Assembly (NCBI GenBank): GCA_020860565.1
Contig: JAJBUA010000029.1
Coordinates: 1 to 34,021 of the forward strand
Source of the DNA: Clostridiales bacterium
GTDB taxonomy: Bacteria; Bacillota; Clostridia; Lachnospirales; Lachnospiraceae
DNA: 34,021 bases
Reading direction: 5' to 3'
Shown in pieces: positions 8,288-17,165 of the stretch (its first letter is position 1; each line of letters begins with the position of its first letter). The notes beneath the pieces were generated by a model. That model had not been told where the DNA came from and searched no databases. It saw only the letters and a program-made list of their open reading frames with translations. A program made the translations under genes and the position numbers.

Positions 8288-10139
8288 AGCAGACTCCTCC
8301 TCCATATCGCAGTGCGCCGCAGCCGGAGCATTTCTGGCGGCAGTTTTCTGTGACGATGCCTTTTTTCGCATTTTCCCACTCGCGTTTTAAAAATGCTTTC
8401 GTCACTCCGCAGTCGATAAAGTCCCACGGAAGGATCTCGTCAACGGAACGTTCTCTCGCCGTGTAAAAGTCCGGATCTACGCCGGCTTCTTCAAATGCGC
8501 GCATCCAGTAGTCGTTGTGAAAAGTCTCTGTCCATGCATCATAGAGCGCGCCGTTCTGATAGGCCAGCTCCACGACTCTGGCGACGCGGCGGTCGCCTCT
8601 TGCCAGCACTCCTTCCAGGATCGTCACATCTGCCTCGTGATAATTATATTTGAGGCTCTTGCGGTTTTTCATCTCTTTAAATTTATCCTTGACCCGATAC
8701 GCGCGTTCCAGAAATTCATCTCTCGTACACATTCTGGCCCACTGGAAGGGGGTAAACGGCTTCGGCACGAAGAAGGAGGAGCTCGCAACGACCTGTACTT
8801 TGCCGTTGCGTTTTTCCTTTGGCACTTCATCGTAATAGGTCTCGGCTACTTTTTCGGATAAGAGCGCAATTCCTTCCATATCTTCCGTTGTCTCGGTAGG
8901 AAGCCCCAGCATGAAATACAGCTTGACGCGGTTCCAGCCGCCGTGAAAAGCTTCCGCCGCCCCATGAAGGATATCCTCCTCCGTAAGACCCTTATTGATG
9001 ACGTCGCGCAGGCGCTGGCTCCCTGCTTCCGGCGCGAAGGTCAGGCTGCTTTTTCTCACATCCTGAATCTTGCTCATGACATCCAGCGAAAATGCGTCGA
9101 TGCGCAGCGACGGCAACGAGACATTAACGCCCTTCTCCTTAAATTCATCGATCAGGAAGGTGACGATCTCATTGAGCTGTGAATAATCGCTGGAGCTCAA
9201 GGAACTCAGTGTGATCTCGTCATGACCGGTATTATTTAAAATCTCATAAGCATAGTGCTTCAGCAACTCAACACTGCGCTCTCGCAGCGGCCGGTAGATC
9301 ATCCCCGCCTGACAGAAACGGCAGCCGCGGATACAGCCGCGCATGATCTCCAGAACTACCCGGTCCTGCGTGACCCGCACATAGGGGACGACCGGTTTCT
9401 CGATATAGGGAGCCGCGTCCATGTTAAGGACCATTTCCTTGTGAATCACCGTCGGCATCCCATCTGCCTTCGGCGTAAAGGAAGCGATCGTTCCGTCTTC
9501 CTGATATCTGACCTCATAATATCCGGGCGCGTAGATACCCGGAAGCTTCCCCAGCTCCCGCACAATATCCTCACGGGAAACGCCGCATCGTTTTAATGCC
9601 TGATACCGGTCAAAGAGCGCGTCATAGCAGGTCTCTCCCTCTCCGATATAAAAGAGGTCGAAAAATGGCGCGATCGGTTCAGGATTATACGTACAGGGTC
9701 CGCCGCCGATCACAATGGGGTCTCCGTTCGTCCGCTCGTCGGCGTGAAGCGGGATCCCGCTCAGATCCAGAATCTGCAGAATATTCGTATAACACATCTC
9801 ATACTGGATAGTAATGCCCAGAAAATCAAAATCCCGCACCGGGTCCTGCGACTCCAGCGTAAAAAGCGGGATCTTCTGCTCCCGCATAATCGGATCGAGA
9901 TCCGTCCATGGGGAAAAGACCCGTTCACAGAAGACGTCCTCCCGTTTATTAAACATCGCGTACAGAATCTGCATGCCCAGATGCGACATGCCGATCTCAT
10001 ACACGTCCGGGAAGCACATCGCGAAGCGGATGTTTACCTTTTCCGGATCTTTGTATACGGCGTTCATCTCGTTGCCGAGGTAACGGGCCGGTTGTTGGAT
10101 TGACAATAATATTTCGTCAGTTAATGCCAGTTTTCTCAT
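8271..10139 (-). CDS. TIGR03960 family B12-binding-type radical SAM protein
   Basis: The 622-aa protein has an N-terminal cobalamin-binding-like domain (about residues 30-200, including the GGGPCTYNPEP segment) followed by a radical SAM core with CxxxCxxC at Cys269, Cys273 and Cys276. A cysteine-rich C-terminal tail (CRQKCSGCGALRYGGG) probably binds metal or an Fe-S cluster. The substrate is unknown; conserved linkage to TIGR03936, RNase G and, in other genomes, ribosomal protein genes suggests RNA or ribosome modification (inference). The start is ATG 10139 with AGGT 5-8 nt upstream. It is the first gene of a minus-strand run reaching gudD, and its promoter should lie in 10140-10250. Confidence 0.92.
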   Translation of the reverse strand: MRKLALTDEILLSIQQPARYLGNEMNAVYKDPEKVNIRFAMCFPDVYEIGMSHLGMQILYAMFNKREDVFCERVFSPWTDLDPIMREQKIPLFTLESQDPVRDFDFLGITIQYEMCYTNILQILDLSGIPLHADERTNGDPIVIGGGPCTYNPEPIAPFFDLFYIGEGETCYDALFDRYQALKRCGVSREDIVRELGKLPGIYAPGYYEVRYQEDGTIASFTPKADGMPTVIHKEMVLNMDAAPYIEKPVVPYVRVTQDRVVLEIMRGCIRGCRFCQAGMIYRPLRERSVELLKHYAYEILNNTGHDEITLSSLSSSDYSQLNEIVTFLIDEFKEKGVNVSLPSLRIDAFSLDVMSKIQDVRKSSLTFAPEAGSQRLRDVINKGLTEEDILHGAAEAFHGGWNRVKLYFMLGLPTETTEDMEGIALLSEKVAETYYDEVPKEKRNGKVQVVASSSFFVPKPFTPFQWARMCTRDEFLERAYRVKDKFKEMKNRKSLKYNYHEADVTILEGVLARGDRRVARVVELAYQNGALYDAWTETFHNDYWMRAFEEAGVDPDFYTARERSVDEILPWDFIDCGVTKAFLKREWENAKKGIVTENCRQKCSGCGALRYGGGVCFENKD

Positions 10140-10246
10140 GAATTACCTGTTGCGTTTTTCTGTTATTTGTTCGGTTCGTTCGTGTTTCATTATATCTGTT
10201 TGCGCGTTACGTTGCAAGCTGTAATTTATCATTAGTAAAATATAGG

Positions 10247-10296
10247 TTGAATTTCTCCTAGAATCTGCATATACTAAGAGTATCATATACAGGAGG
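10247..10296 (+). promoter_or_regulatory. phd promoter, operator-like palindrome and RBS
   Basis: TTGAAT (10247-10252), a 17-bp spacer and TATACT (10270-10275) form a good promoter. The palindrome ATACT-AAG-AGTAT (10271-10283) overlaps the -10 box and start site, where a Phd-type antitoxin would bind to autorepress. AGGAGG (10291-10296) is 7 nt before ATG 10304. Confidence 0.7.
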
Positions 10297-10303
10297 TTCT
10301 CAC

Positions 10304-10546
10304 ATGAATATAAATACAAGCAATCTTGTCTCTATCACAGAGGCCAACCAGAACTTTTCACGAGTTGCTCGCATGGTTGATGAGAATGGAGCTGTTGTCA
10401 TTCTAAAAAACAACACGCCACGTTACCTGCTTATTGAGTTCAGTTCCGCAGAAGAAGAACAGACAGCACGCGATGAAGACGTCCTTGCCGTATCCAAACG
10501 GCTGCTCGCAAAAAATCATGAAGCCTACGAGGTACTGGCCAAATGA
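10304..10546 (+). CDS. phd: Phd/YefM family antitoxin
   Basis: The 80-aa protein has the Phd/YefM N-terminal DNA-binding fold: residues 8-45 include ITEANQNFSRVARMVDENG and VILKNNTPRYLLI. A short acidic C-terminal tail would neutralise a toxin. It starts at ATG 10304 behind a strong AGGAGG and ends by overlapping the start of a truncated doc gene (AAATGATC, ATG/TGA overlap). It thus looks like the first gene of a phd-doc operon whose toxin is lost. It may still act as a repressor, or as an anti-addiction antitoxin against a related toxin elsewhere (inference). Confidence 0.88.
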   Translation: MNINTSNLVSITEANQNFSRVARMVDENGAVVILKNNTPRYLLIEFSSAEEEQTARDEDVLAVSKRLLAKNHEAYEVLAK

Positions 10547-10605
10547 TCATTCTTTCTAAAGAACAGATTTTATTACTGCACACACAGCTTTTGGGAGAAA
10601 TATAA
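10543..10605 (+). pseudogene. doc: Truncated Doc toxin (first 20 codons only)
   Basis: ATG 10543 overlaps the phd stop codon. The frame reads MIILSKEQILLLHTQLLGEI and then TAA at 10603. The opening is characteristic of Doc/Fic-family death-on-curing toxins, which normally run to about 120-130 residues. The Fic motif (HPFxxGN) is absent here, and no continuation of Doc-like sequence is seen in the next 190 bp in any frame. The toxin is therefore inactive. Confidence 0.72.
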
Positions 10606-10715
10606 GCGCTTAATTTCCGGAGCCGCAAACATGAATGCATCTCTTAGTTCCAGTTCTAAAAATGTCTTTCGTTTCAAAGGCAACTCCATCTTTGTCTTAT
10701 TTGTCAAATACATAA

Positions 10716-10772
10716 ATGCCAACACAGGCCAAAAATGTTGGCATGTAATCATGCTTTCCATTTTTGGCCTGT
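10716..10772. repeat. Overlapping inverted repeats after the doc remnant
   Basis: ACAGGCCAAAAATG (10724-10737) pairs perfectly with CATTTTTGGCCTGT (10759-10772), 14 bp with a 21-nt gap. Overlapping it, ATGCCAACA (10716-10724) pairs with TGTTGGCAT (10736-10744). The two hairpins exclude each other. The long stem lies 22 bp past the stop of the adhesin gene (minus strand) and could end that operon, but there is no U-tract. The surrounding 10606-10793 holds no gene I can support and may be an insertion remnant. Confidence 0.6.
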
Positions 10773-10793
10773 AATCAGATGATTTAATTCTTT

Positions 10794-13700
10794 TTATTTA
10801 CTCAGACAGTTCCTTCTCCGTCTCAGCGTCACATAGATCAAATATGCCGAGCAGGTTGTGAGCAATAGACCTGCGATCCGGAAAGGTGCGGTACCGGAAC
10901 CGCCGGTTTCGGGGAGGACGGAACCCTTGGTGTTGTAAACATATAGACCGATGACATTGTCATTGTTGTCTACAATTAATGCAGCACTGTCGCCGTTAAA
11001 AGTTACACTCCCATCTGCATCAATTTTGAATGAAATGGCACTGCTCAGCAGGTTATAACCGTCCGGAGCGGTGATCTCCTCCAAATAATAGGTTGTTCCC
11101 AGAGAGAGCGAGTGCACCGTTACGCCGGCTTCGCTGTCCACCGATGTGATTGTCATTGCGTCTGTGATCGTAATGGTGTTGTCCACATTTTCCACCCAGA
11201 CAACTTTACCTGTCGTTGAATCATAAGAGTAATAATATTGTGTTTCATCCTCAATGTAATACAGAATGAACTCCGCACCGGCGAGATAAGTGGTTTCAGT
11301 GTCCTTTTCCAGCTTGACGATAGTCAGGTCGGTGGTAGTGTCGGTGGTATAGGTATTTGTTATTTCCGCATTTTTGGTCTCGATATCACTCTCATCAACA
11401 AGATCACTTGCAGAAATCACGAAATCATAACCATAGTCCTTTTTGTCACTTCCCGGCGTGCCGTCGCAGATATTCGCGTTCTGATCCACAGTTACGTAGA
11501 TCGTTTTTGTGGCGGTACCGGTAACTGGTTCCCCGTTCACTGTATAGGAATAGCTGTAAGTAATTGTTACGGCAACGACATCACCATTTTCAAGCGTTAC
11601 ATAATCAGTCAGAATAGAAGTAGGTTCCTTGCCATTCGTGCCGTGACCGGCCACGCTCTTGAATTCTGTATCGCCGCTATTATCATCTGATGTTGTACCG
11701 GCTTGCATTTCGATTTTAATCGGTGTGGAGGTCAGATCCCCGTTTTTATAGACAACCAGTGATGACAGGCTGGTCACCGTGATGGTTCCCGTATAAGTGG
11801 TTGACGTGGTGGCGTTTGCTGCGGTATTTTCATCTACAATGGTGAAACTCCCTTCGGTAGTTGTATACCCTTCCAAAGAGTCAGTAACAGTATATGTGCC
11901 TGCATCCAGATCCACATCCTTCCAGACGTATGTCCAATCGTCAGCCGCAGTCAGGGTCAGGGTCTTTACAACTGTTCCGCTGCTGTTTTCCACAGACACC
12001 GTAATGCTGCTGGGACGGCTGCTTTCGTAACCCTCGTCATTCCACACTTTTGTGATTGTCACATCCGTCTGGCCGGTACCTTCTGTGACTGTTACTTCGA
12101 AAGTACCTGCCACACGCAAGTCAATGTGATAATATGTATATACCCGCGACACTTTTACTGTATTTCCGTTCGTTGCGTCAGCCGTTATCGTCCCGTAATA
12201 GGTATAAGTTCCGTTACTGTACGATACAACCACCACATAATCCACCCCGTCAACCAAATCAAAAGTGACCTGCCCGTTTGAGTTGGTCGTTTCGGTGTAC
12301 AGAGTATTGCCATTGCTGTCTTTTATTGTCACTGATGTGCCAGACCCTACGGAGCTGTAGGTCGTGTTTCCATCGTCATCCGTTCCGCTTGGGTACTGAA
12401 CTGTAATTATTACCTCCGACGTTGCACCATAAACCATGGAATAGCTGTCGGTGGCCGTTCCTCCGTTTTTGCCAGTCGCTGTGACGCTGGCAACAATCGT
12501 CCCGCCTGTTACGCTGCTGGAGCTTTCGCTCATCCAAGTAACCGACACCGTGTCGTCGCCGTTGTCCTGGATCGTTGCCACTACAGTCCCATTGATGTCA
12601 GTCACAGTCCATCCGGAGGTTGAATTTCCTGTAATCGTCAGGGCGTTCCCGTCCACTCCGGTGCCCGTAAACGACCAGCTATAGGAAACGACGCTCATGT
12701 TGGTCGTGGTCGTGGAGAGCGTATTAACCGTGTTTCCGCTATCGTCTGTTCCGCTTGTGGAACTGATGGTCACAGACGGCGTATTGATATAGTACGTATT
12801 AATGCTCGAAATGCTTGTCAGCGTATACGTCCCGTCGCTTGTCACCACGGTATAGGTACCATCACTGTAATTATATGTAATGCTGACAACATTACTAATG
12901 GTGCTTTCAGAAGTACCATTAGACACTACACCATCTACGGTTGTGTAGGAGTAGGTATAGGAGCTTGAAGTAATTACTTCGTCAGCCAGATTCTCCATAT
13001 CCTCCGTCACGTCCTCCGCCAGCGTAAAGCTGGTGATGGAAGAACTCAGAGAACCAGTGCTGCTGTTGTCATCTGAAACAAGATAGGCAGCTACAGTTAT
13101 GCTGGATGCATATTTATAATATAGGTTTATTGTTACGTTGCTGCTACTTAAAGCAGGACTTCCGCTATAAAATGTATCAGATGTTCCGTTTGTGTAGGTT
13201 ATCTCGTAGGTAAAAGTAGTTGTGGTATTGCCACCGCCTCCTGACTGGCTTCTTGTCACGGTGATGGAAGCAACATTTTCATAAGCACTGTCATAAATCA
13301 CGGTGGCTGTGTACAGTTTATACGTAGCGCTATTGTATGTAATCGTACCAATAGTTGAATTGCTGCTGGTCAGGTCAATCGCCGAACCCGATGAAGCAGT
13401 CAAAGTCGTATCCGAGCCAATGTTTATTGTCGTATCATATATATAGGGCGTTGCAGAAAGGAAAAGGTAGGAAGTAGTTTGATTGTCCCCGTTTCCACTG
13501 GTGTAGCCCCACTGCAGCGTAAACGTCGAAAAGCTTTCCACTTCAAACTCCATTGTCACCGCATCGGTATCTACCGTACCTTCCGTTTCATCCGTTGCAT
13601 CCGCCACCAGCGTCGCTTCCAGTCCGTCTCCGCTCTCGGTCAGGTGCTGTACCTCAATGGTGCTTGTGTCCGCATCTTCCGGCACGATCCCTGACGCATC

Positions 13701-15470
13701 GATACTGACGGTCACAGCCTCAGTCGGCTCAACTTCTTCTCCATCCACCAGAAAACTGATATCCAATACCGCCAGTCCGGTGGAAGCTGACGTAGCATCA
13801 TCCGTGCTTTCTTCAATGACAGTTTCGGCTGTCTCCTCATCGGATACAACTTCCGTAGTATCTTCTACTGTATAATCAATCGCTTCCGCGGCCGCCGCGT
13901 ATTCGTCGCTGTCTTCCTCATAGACAGTCACGCTCAGTACCGCGTCTTCCGGCAGCGCCCCTTCGGACGCCGTTACGGTTACGGCTACGCCGTCCGCTTC
14001 CGCCGTATACTCGACGGTCTCCATTGATTCTTCCGTCTCGATCTCATCGAGTTTCAGATCCGCCGCGGTCGTTGCAAATGCCGCCGCGCCTTTTTTATCA
14101 AATCTTACTGATTCATAGACAATACCATCTACAGCATTATCAGCATCGGAGGCGCTTGCCGTTTCGTCCGCGTTGGAGTCGGTCGCCTTGCTCGCGGCAA
14201 GCAGGACACTCTTGTGAACCGAGATTGCGGAGCCAAGGACTTCCACATCCGAGTCTTCCGTGATATCGGAACTGCTGCCATCATCGGAAGTATCATTCGT
14301 ATTTCCGGTATTGTCGCTTACATTATCAGCGGTATTGCCGCTGCTGCCGGCAGTATCTGTATCGGAAGCGGAATTCTCCTCCTCACCTTCAGTACTGGTG
14401 CTGCTGGTGTTGTCACTGGTTTCGGTATTGCTGGTATTCTCATCTTCATTATCATTTTCGGTATCCCCGGTGTTTTCACTTACTGCACCGCTGTTACTGG
14501 TACCGACTTCTTCCGTCCCGGTATCATCAACGTCAGCATCCGTATCTTCGGTATTGGTATTTTCCGTTTCAGTATCCCCCGACACATCTTCCGTTATTTC
14601 CTGATCCGAAGCAGCATCCTCTTCTTCTGCCGGGTCCTCTGCACTGGCATCGGTTTCATCCTCTGCAATATTGCTGTCATCTTCTTCGGACACGACCGTC
14701 ACCTCAGTGTCCTCGGTGATGGACGCGGATTCCTCTGCATCGTCATCGGCTTCATTTGTGATCTCAATCACAGCCTCTTCTTCCGTGCTTTCGGTCTCTG
14801 CCGTTTCCTCGGACGTACTTGCCGAAGAGCTGCCGGAGCCGCCGCCCGAACCGCCAGCGGAAACACTTCTGCTGACCGCCACGGTAAGTGCCGTACTCTC
14901 AACCGCCGTGCTCTCTTCCTCAACTGTGATCGAGTCCACCGGAAGGATGGTGATCGCATCGGTCTCCAGACCGTCTACGCTGATGGTCGCTGTAACGGTC
15001 TTCTCGATCTTATTGCTCACCAGAAAAACGATCTCCTCCGACCCGTCGATCTCATAGGCCTCGTCGACCGGAATATCCCCTTCGATGCGCGCAAAGATCC
15101 GCAGATCCAGTGCCTTGTCCCTGTCATCATCTTCGTCAATCTCTTCGTCTGACAATTCCAGCTCGTACAGAGTGCCGTCCGCCTCGAAGAGCTCTGCGTA
15201 CTCCTCCGCGTGCTCCCCGGCAAATTCCAGATCTTCATTCACGGTATTGCCCTCGGAGACTGCCGTCTGCAGCGCTCCTTGCAATGCCGTCTTTTCGATC
15301 TCATAGGTATAGTCATTATCGTCATCCGCCAGTACCGACACCGGCACCGCGGACAGGTTCCCGATGATCAATGCACCGCACAGGAACACGGAAGCAAGCC
15401 TGCGGCCCTCCCGGCGCAATCTCCCTTCTGTCTTCGCCAAACGCTTCCTTAACTCTCTTTTCATCCCCAT
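10794..15470 (-). CDS. Large LPETG cell-wall-anchored pilus adhesin with Cna-B-type domains
   Basis: The 1558-aa protein starts at ATG 15470 (AGGAGGA at 15477-15483). It has a basic N-terminus and a hydrophobic signal segment ending near SVLADDD. A long Ser/Thr/Asp/Glu/Asn-rich low-complexity region covers roughly residues 190-430 and is probably an extended stalk. Then come Thr/Ser/Tyr-rich beta-type domains. A Cna B-type domain lies at about 1134-1215 (begins TDVTITKVWNDEGY). A SpaA/prealbumin-like domain at about 1380-1515 carries the E-box YYLEEITAPDGY, which supports an intramolecular isopeptide bond. The C-terminus is a sorting signal: LPETG at 1519, a hydrophobic segment and RRRR. As the last and largest gene of the pilus operon it is probably the tip adhesin. 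The ligand is unknown. Confidence 0.92.
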   Translation of the reverse strand: MGMKRELRKRLAKTEGRLRREGRRLASVFLCGALIIGNLSAVPVSVLADDDNDYTYEIEKTALQGALQTAVSEGNTVNEDLEFAGEHAEEYAELFEADGTLYELELSDEEIDEDDDRDKALDLRIFARIEGDIPVDEAYEIDGSEEIVFLVSNKIEKTVTATISVDGLETDAITILPVDSITVEEESTAVESTALTVAVSRSVSAGGSGGGSGSSSASTSEETAETESTEEEAVIEITNEADDDAEESASITEDTEVTVVSEEDDSNIAEDETDASAEDPAEEEDAASDQEITEDVSGDTETENTNTEDTDADVDDTGTEEVGTSNSGAVSENTGDTENDNEDENTSNTETSDNTSSTSTEGEEENSASDTDTAGSSGNTADNVSDNTGNTNDTSDDGSSSDITEDSDVEVLGSAISVHKSVLLAASKATDSNADETASASDADNAVDGIVYESVRFDKKGAAAFATTAADLKLDEIETEESMETVEYTAEADGVAVTVTASEGALPEDAVLSVTVYEEDSDEYAAAAEAIDYTVEDTTEVVSDEETAETVIEESTDDATSASTGLAVLDISFLVDGEEVEPTEAVTVSIDASGIVPEDADTSTIEVQHLTESGDGLEATLVADATDETEGTVDTDAVTMEFEVESFSTFTLQWGYTSGNGDNQTTSYLFLSATPYIYDTTINIGSDTTLTASSGSAIDLTSSNSTIGTITYNSATYKLYTATVIYDSAYENVASITVTRSQSGGGGNTTTTFTYEITYTNGTSDTFYSGSPALSSSNVTINLYYKYASSITVAAYLVSDDNSSTGSLSSSITSFTLAEDVTEDMENLADEVITSSSYTYSYTTVDGVVSNGTSESTISNVVSITYNYSDGTYTVVTSDGTYTLTSISSINTYYINTPSVTISSTSGTDDSGNTVNTLSTTTTNMSVVSYSWSFTGTGVDGNALTITGNSTSGWTVTDINGTVVATIQDNGDDTVSVTWMSESSSSVTGGTIVASVTATGKNGGTATDSYSMVYGATSEVIITVQYPSGTDDDGNTTYSSVGSGTSVTIKDSNGNTLYTETTNSNGQVTFDLVDGVDYVVVVSYSNGTYTYYGTITADATNGNTVKVSRVYTYYHIDLRVAGTFEVTVTEGTGQTDVTITKVWNDEGYESSRPSSITVSVENSSGTVVKTLTLTAADDWTYVWKDVDLDAGTYTVTDSLEGYTTTEGSFTIVDENTAANATTSTTYTGTITVTSLSSLVVYKNGDLTSTPIKIEMQAGTTSDDNSGDTEFKSVAGHGTNGKEPTSILTDYVTLENGDVVAVTITYSYSYTVNGEPVTGTATKTIYVTVDQNANICDGTPGSDKKDYGYDFVISASDLVDESDIETKNAEITNTYTTDTTTDLTIVKLEKDTETTYLAGAEFILYYIEDETQYYYSYDSTTGKVVWVENVDNTITITDAMTITSVDSEAGVTVHSLSLGTTYYLEEITAPDGYNLLSSAISFKIDADGSVTFNGDSAALIVDNNDNVIGLYVYNTKGSVLPETGGSGTAPFRIAGLLLTTCSAYLIYVTLRRRRNCLSK

Positions 15471-15528
15471 ATCCAGTCCTCCTACACTTATCCTTTCCAA
15501 TATGACTGCTTGAGATATTTTTCTTTGA

Positions 15529-16152
15529 TTATTTATAATTGCACCGCACCGTTACGCGGGTTTTCCCGCCGTAGGTGCAGGTAAATAACGACAACGGATA
15601 TCCGCTCCCGGTCATTTCCTCGATCGCGGTCGGCTCCAGGATCTCTGTCTTCGCTACGAGATAACTGGTACTGAATCCTTCCATGTCCGTAAAAATGACT
15701 TCTTCTCCGCCTGTCAGGTTCTTTAACATCCCGAAATGCCGGCTATAATTGTGCGCTGCGATGGTCAGGTCATCCGTATCTGCCGATCCGGTATAACGGC
15801 ACGGCGCGATCCGCAGCCTCGTGTAATCCCAGTCCGCCATCACCGGGAGCTCCAGCCCCAGTACAGGGATGGTCAGGATCCCGATGTAATCATAACCATC
15901 GACCATGAACCGTTCTTCTTCCACCGGGGCAGATTCGTCTGCTTCTTCCTCCTGCACCGCAAAATAGAACGTTTCTTCCTTCTCTGCCTCGCGGGCGGCG
16001 ATCTCCTGCTGGAGGATCGGCACCAGCCCCGCGACGCTCTCACCGGCTTTGCGGTCTTCCGCCCGGTTATGGAGGAGAAGGCCAATCGCTGCGGCCATCA
16101 GCAGGACGCCGACGGCCATGAAGCCAATCCCGATCTTACGCTTCCTGCCCAA
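15529..16152 (-). CDS. Second sortase of the pilus locus (class uncertain)
   Basis: The 207-aa protein has one N-terminal membrane segment (about residues 8-27), a Glu-rich linker and a sortase domain from about residue 85. Catalytic residues are His134 (AAHNYSRH), Cys192 (SLFTCTYGG) and Arg199 (GKTRVTVRC). There is no C-terminal membrane helix and the TLxTC motif is altered to LFTC, so it is not a typical class C enzyme; it may be the housekeeping-like sortase that attaches the pilus or the LPETG adhesin to the wall. The start chosen is TTG 16152, with AGGAAAG about 7 nt upstream; TTG 16170 would extend it by six residues. It overlaps the end of the minor pilin gene by 17 nt, so translation is probably coupled. 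Confidence 0.86.
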   Translation of the reverse strand: MGRKRKIGIGFMAVGVLLMAAAIGLLLHNRAEDRKAGESVAGLVPILQQEIAAREAEKEETFYFAVQEEEADESAPVEEERFMVDGYDYIGILTIPVLGLELPVMADWDYTRLRIAPCRYTGSADTDDLTIAAHNYSRHFGMLKNLTGGEEVIFTDMEGFSTSYLVAKTEILEPTAIEEMTGSGYPLSLFTCTYGGKTRVTVRCNYK

Positions 16153-17080
16153 GGTGTTTCTTTCCTCCAAAGAACAGCTTCCAGCCTAAGGCAAAAACTG
16201 CCAGTCCGCACAATGTCAGCACCGGAATCGGCCAGTTGAGCTGTCCGGTCTGCGGCAGGATCGGGAAGATTGATGTACCCGGATCGCCCGGATCCGACTC
16301 ACCCGAGGAACCGCTGTCCCCTGACGATACGCCGGGACCGCTGCTCGAAGACGAACCGCCGGACGAACTGGAACTGGACCCGCCGGAGGATCCGCCGCTG
16401 CTGTGATGGTGGCTCGAACTGCCGCCCGACGATCCTTCGGAAGACGCTGTCGTTTCTTCTGTCGATTCCGTGGGTTCTTCTGCAGGCTCCGTGGGTTCTT
16501 CAACAGGTTCTGTAGGCTCTTCTGCCGGTTCCGTAGGCTCCGTCTTCAGAGGTTCCGTCTTCGGGGTAGCGTTTATATCATACACATATACCCCGTCACT
16601 AAGGGTCGGCACACTTACCAGGAACGGGCTTATCGCATAATATCCGGAAGCGCTCGTATTCTGCACGATCAGGTACAGTCCCAGCGTCAGATCGGAAAAG
16701 GCCGCGATCCCGTCGCTGCCGATCGTAACAGTCGTCCCCTCCAGGCTGTTATCCGACACATACGTGGAAAGTGTCGAAGCCAGTGCCGACAGATCCTGGG
16801 TATCCAGATCCGTCAGGGAAACGCCGCTGTCTGCAAACGCATCCGTCAGGACGAAGCTGTAATTGCCATCGTCCACATATACCTCTCCGACCTGATACGT
16901 AGTCAGCGTGCCGCCCGCAACCGCTGATCCGGTCGATTCATCCACCATCGTCACCGTGATCGAACCCGTGCGGGTCGTATCCGGCACTGCGGCAAAGGCT
17001 GTCATGCCCAACACCGACGCGGCAAGCAAGATCCCGCTCGTAAAAGCTGCGATTTTTTTCATTAATCCATAATTCTTCAT
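16136..17080 (-). CDS. Minor (base or ancillary) pilin with LPQTG anchor
   Basis: The 314-aa protein starts at ATG 17080, with AGGGGG about 6 nt upstream; an upstream in-frame extension lacks a ribosome site. The signal peptide ends near GMTAFAA (residue about 31). One prealbumin-like domain follows (residues 35-190; ends VYVYDINATP, a layout common in pilin N-domains). Then comes a Pro/Glu/Thr repeat region (EPTEPAEEPTEPVEEP type, about 190-225) and a Ser/Gly-rich stretch with three consecutive His. The sorting signal is LPQTG at residue 275, a hydrophobic helix and GGKK. The rigid Pro-rich stalk is typical of cell-wall-proximal base pilins (inference). It sits between the class C sortase and the second sortase. 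Confidence 0.88.
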   Translation of the reverse strand: MKNYGLMKKIAAFTSGILLAASVLGMTAFAAVPDTTRTGSITVTMVDESTGSAVAGGTLTTYQVGEVYVDDGNYSFVLTDAFADSGVSLTDLDTQDLSALASTLSTYVSDNSLEGTTVTIGSDGIAAFSDLTLGLYLIVQNTSASGYYAISPFLVSVPTLSDGVYVYDINATPKTEPLKTEPTEPAEEPTEPVEEPTEPAEEPTESTEETTASSEGSSGGSSSHHHSSGGSSGGSSSSSSGGSSSSSGPGVSSGDSGSSGESDPGDPGTSIFPILPQTGQLNWPIPVLTLCGLAVFALGWKLFFGGKKHLGQEA

Positions 17081-17165
17081 AGCTTCCCCCTTATTTCCTT
17101 TTTTGAAGTTCCGCATCATTTTTGGTTCTTTATATAGTGATATTTTTCAATATTACTTTTCGTTT

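Noticed and set aside
10573-10761. 62-codon minus-strand frame after the doc remnant
   Set aside because: No ribosome site and no similarity I recognise; it overlaps strong hairpins and the doc fragment.
14214-15152. Long plus-strand frame of 312 codons inside the adhesin gene
   Set aside because: It is the complement of the low-complexity adhesin coding sequence, giving a Gly/Ile-rich artefact. The minus-strand frame has a signal peptide and sorting signal.
16500-16560. CRISPR-like or satellite repeat in the minor pilin gene
   Set aside because: The repeats encode a Pro/Glu/Thr stalk in frame and have no spacers or direct-repeat periodicity of a CRISPR array.
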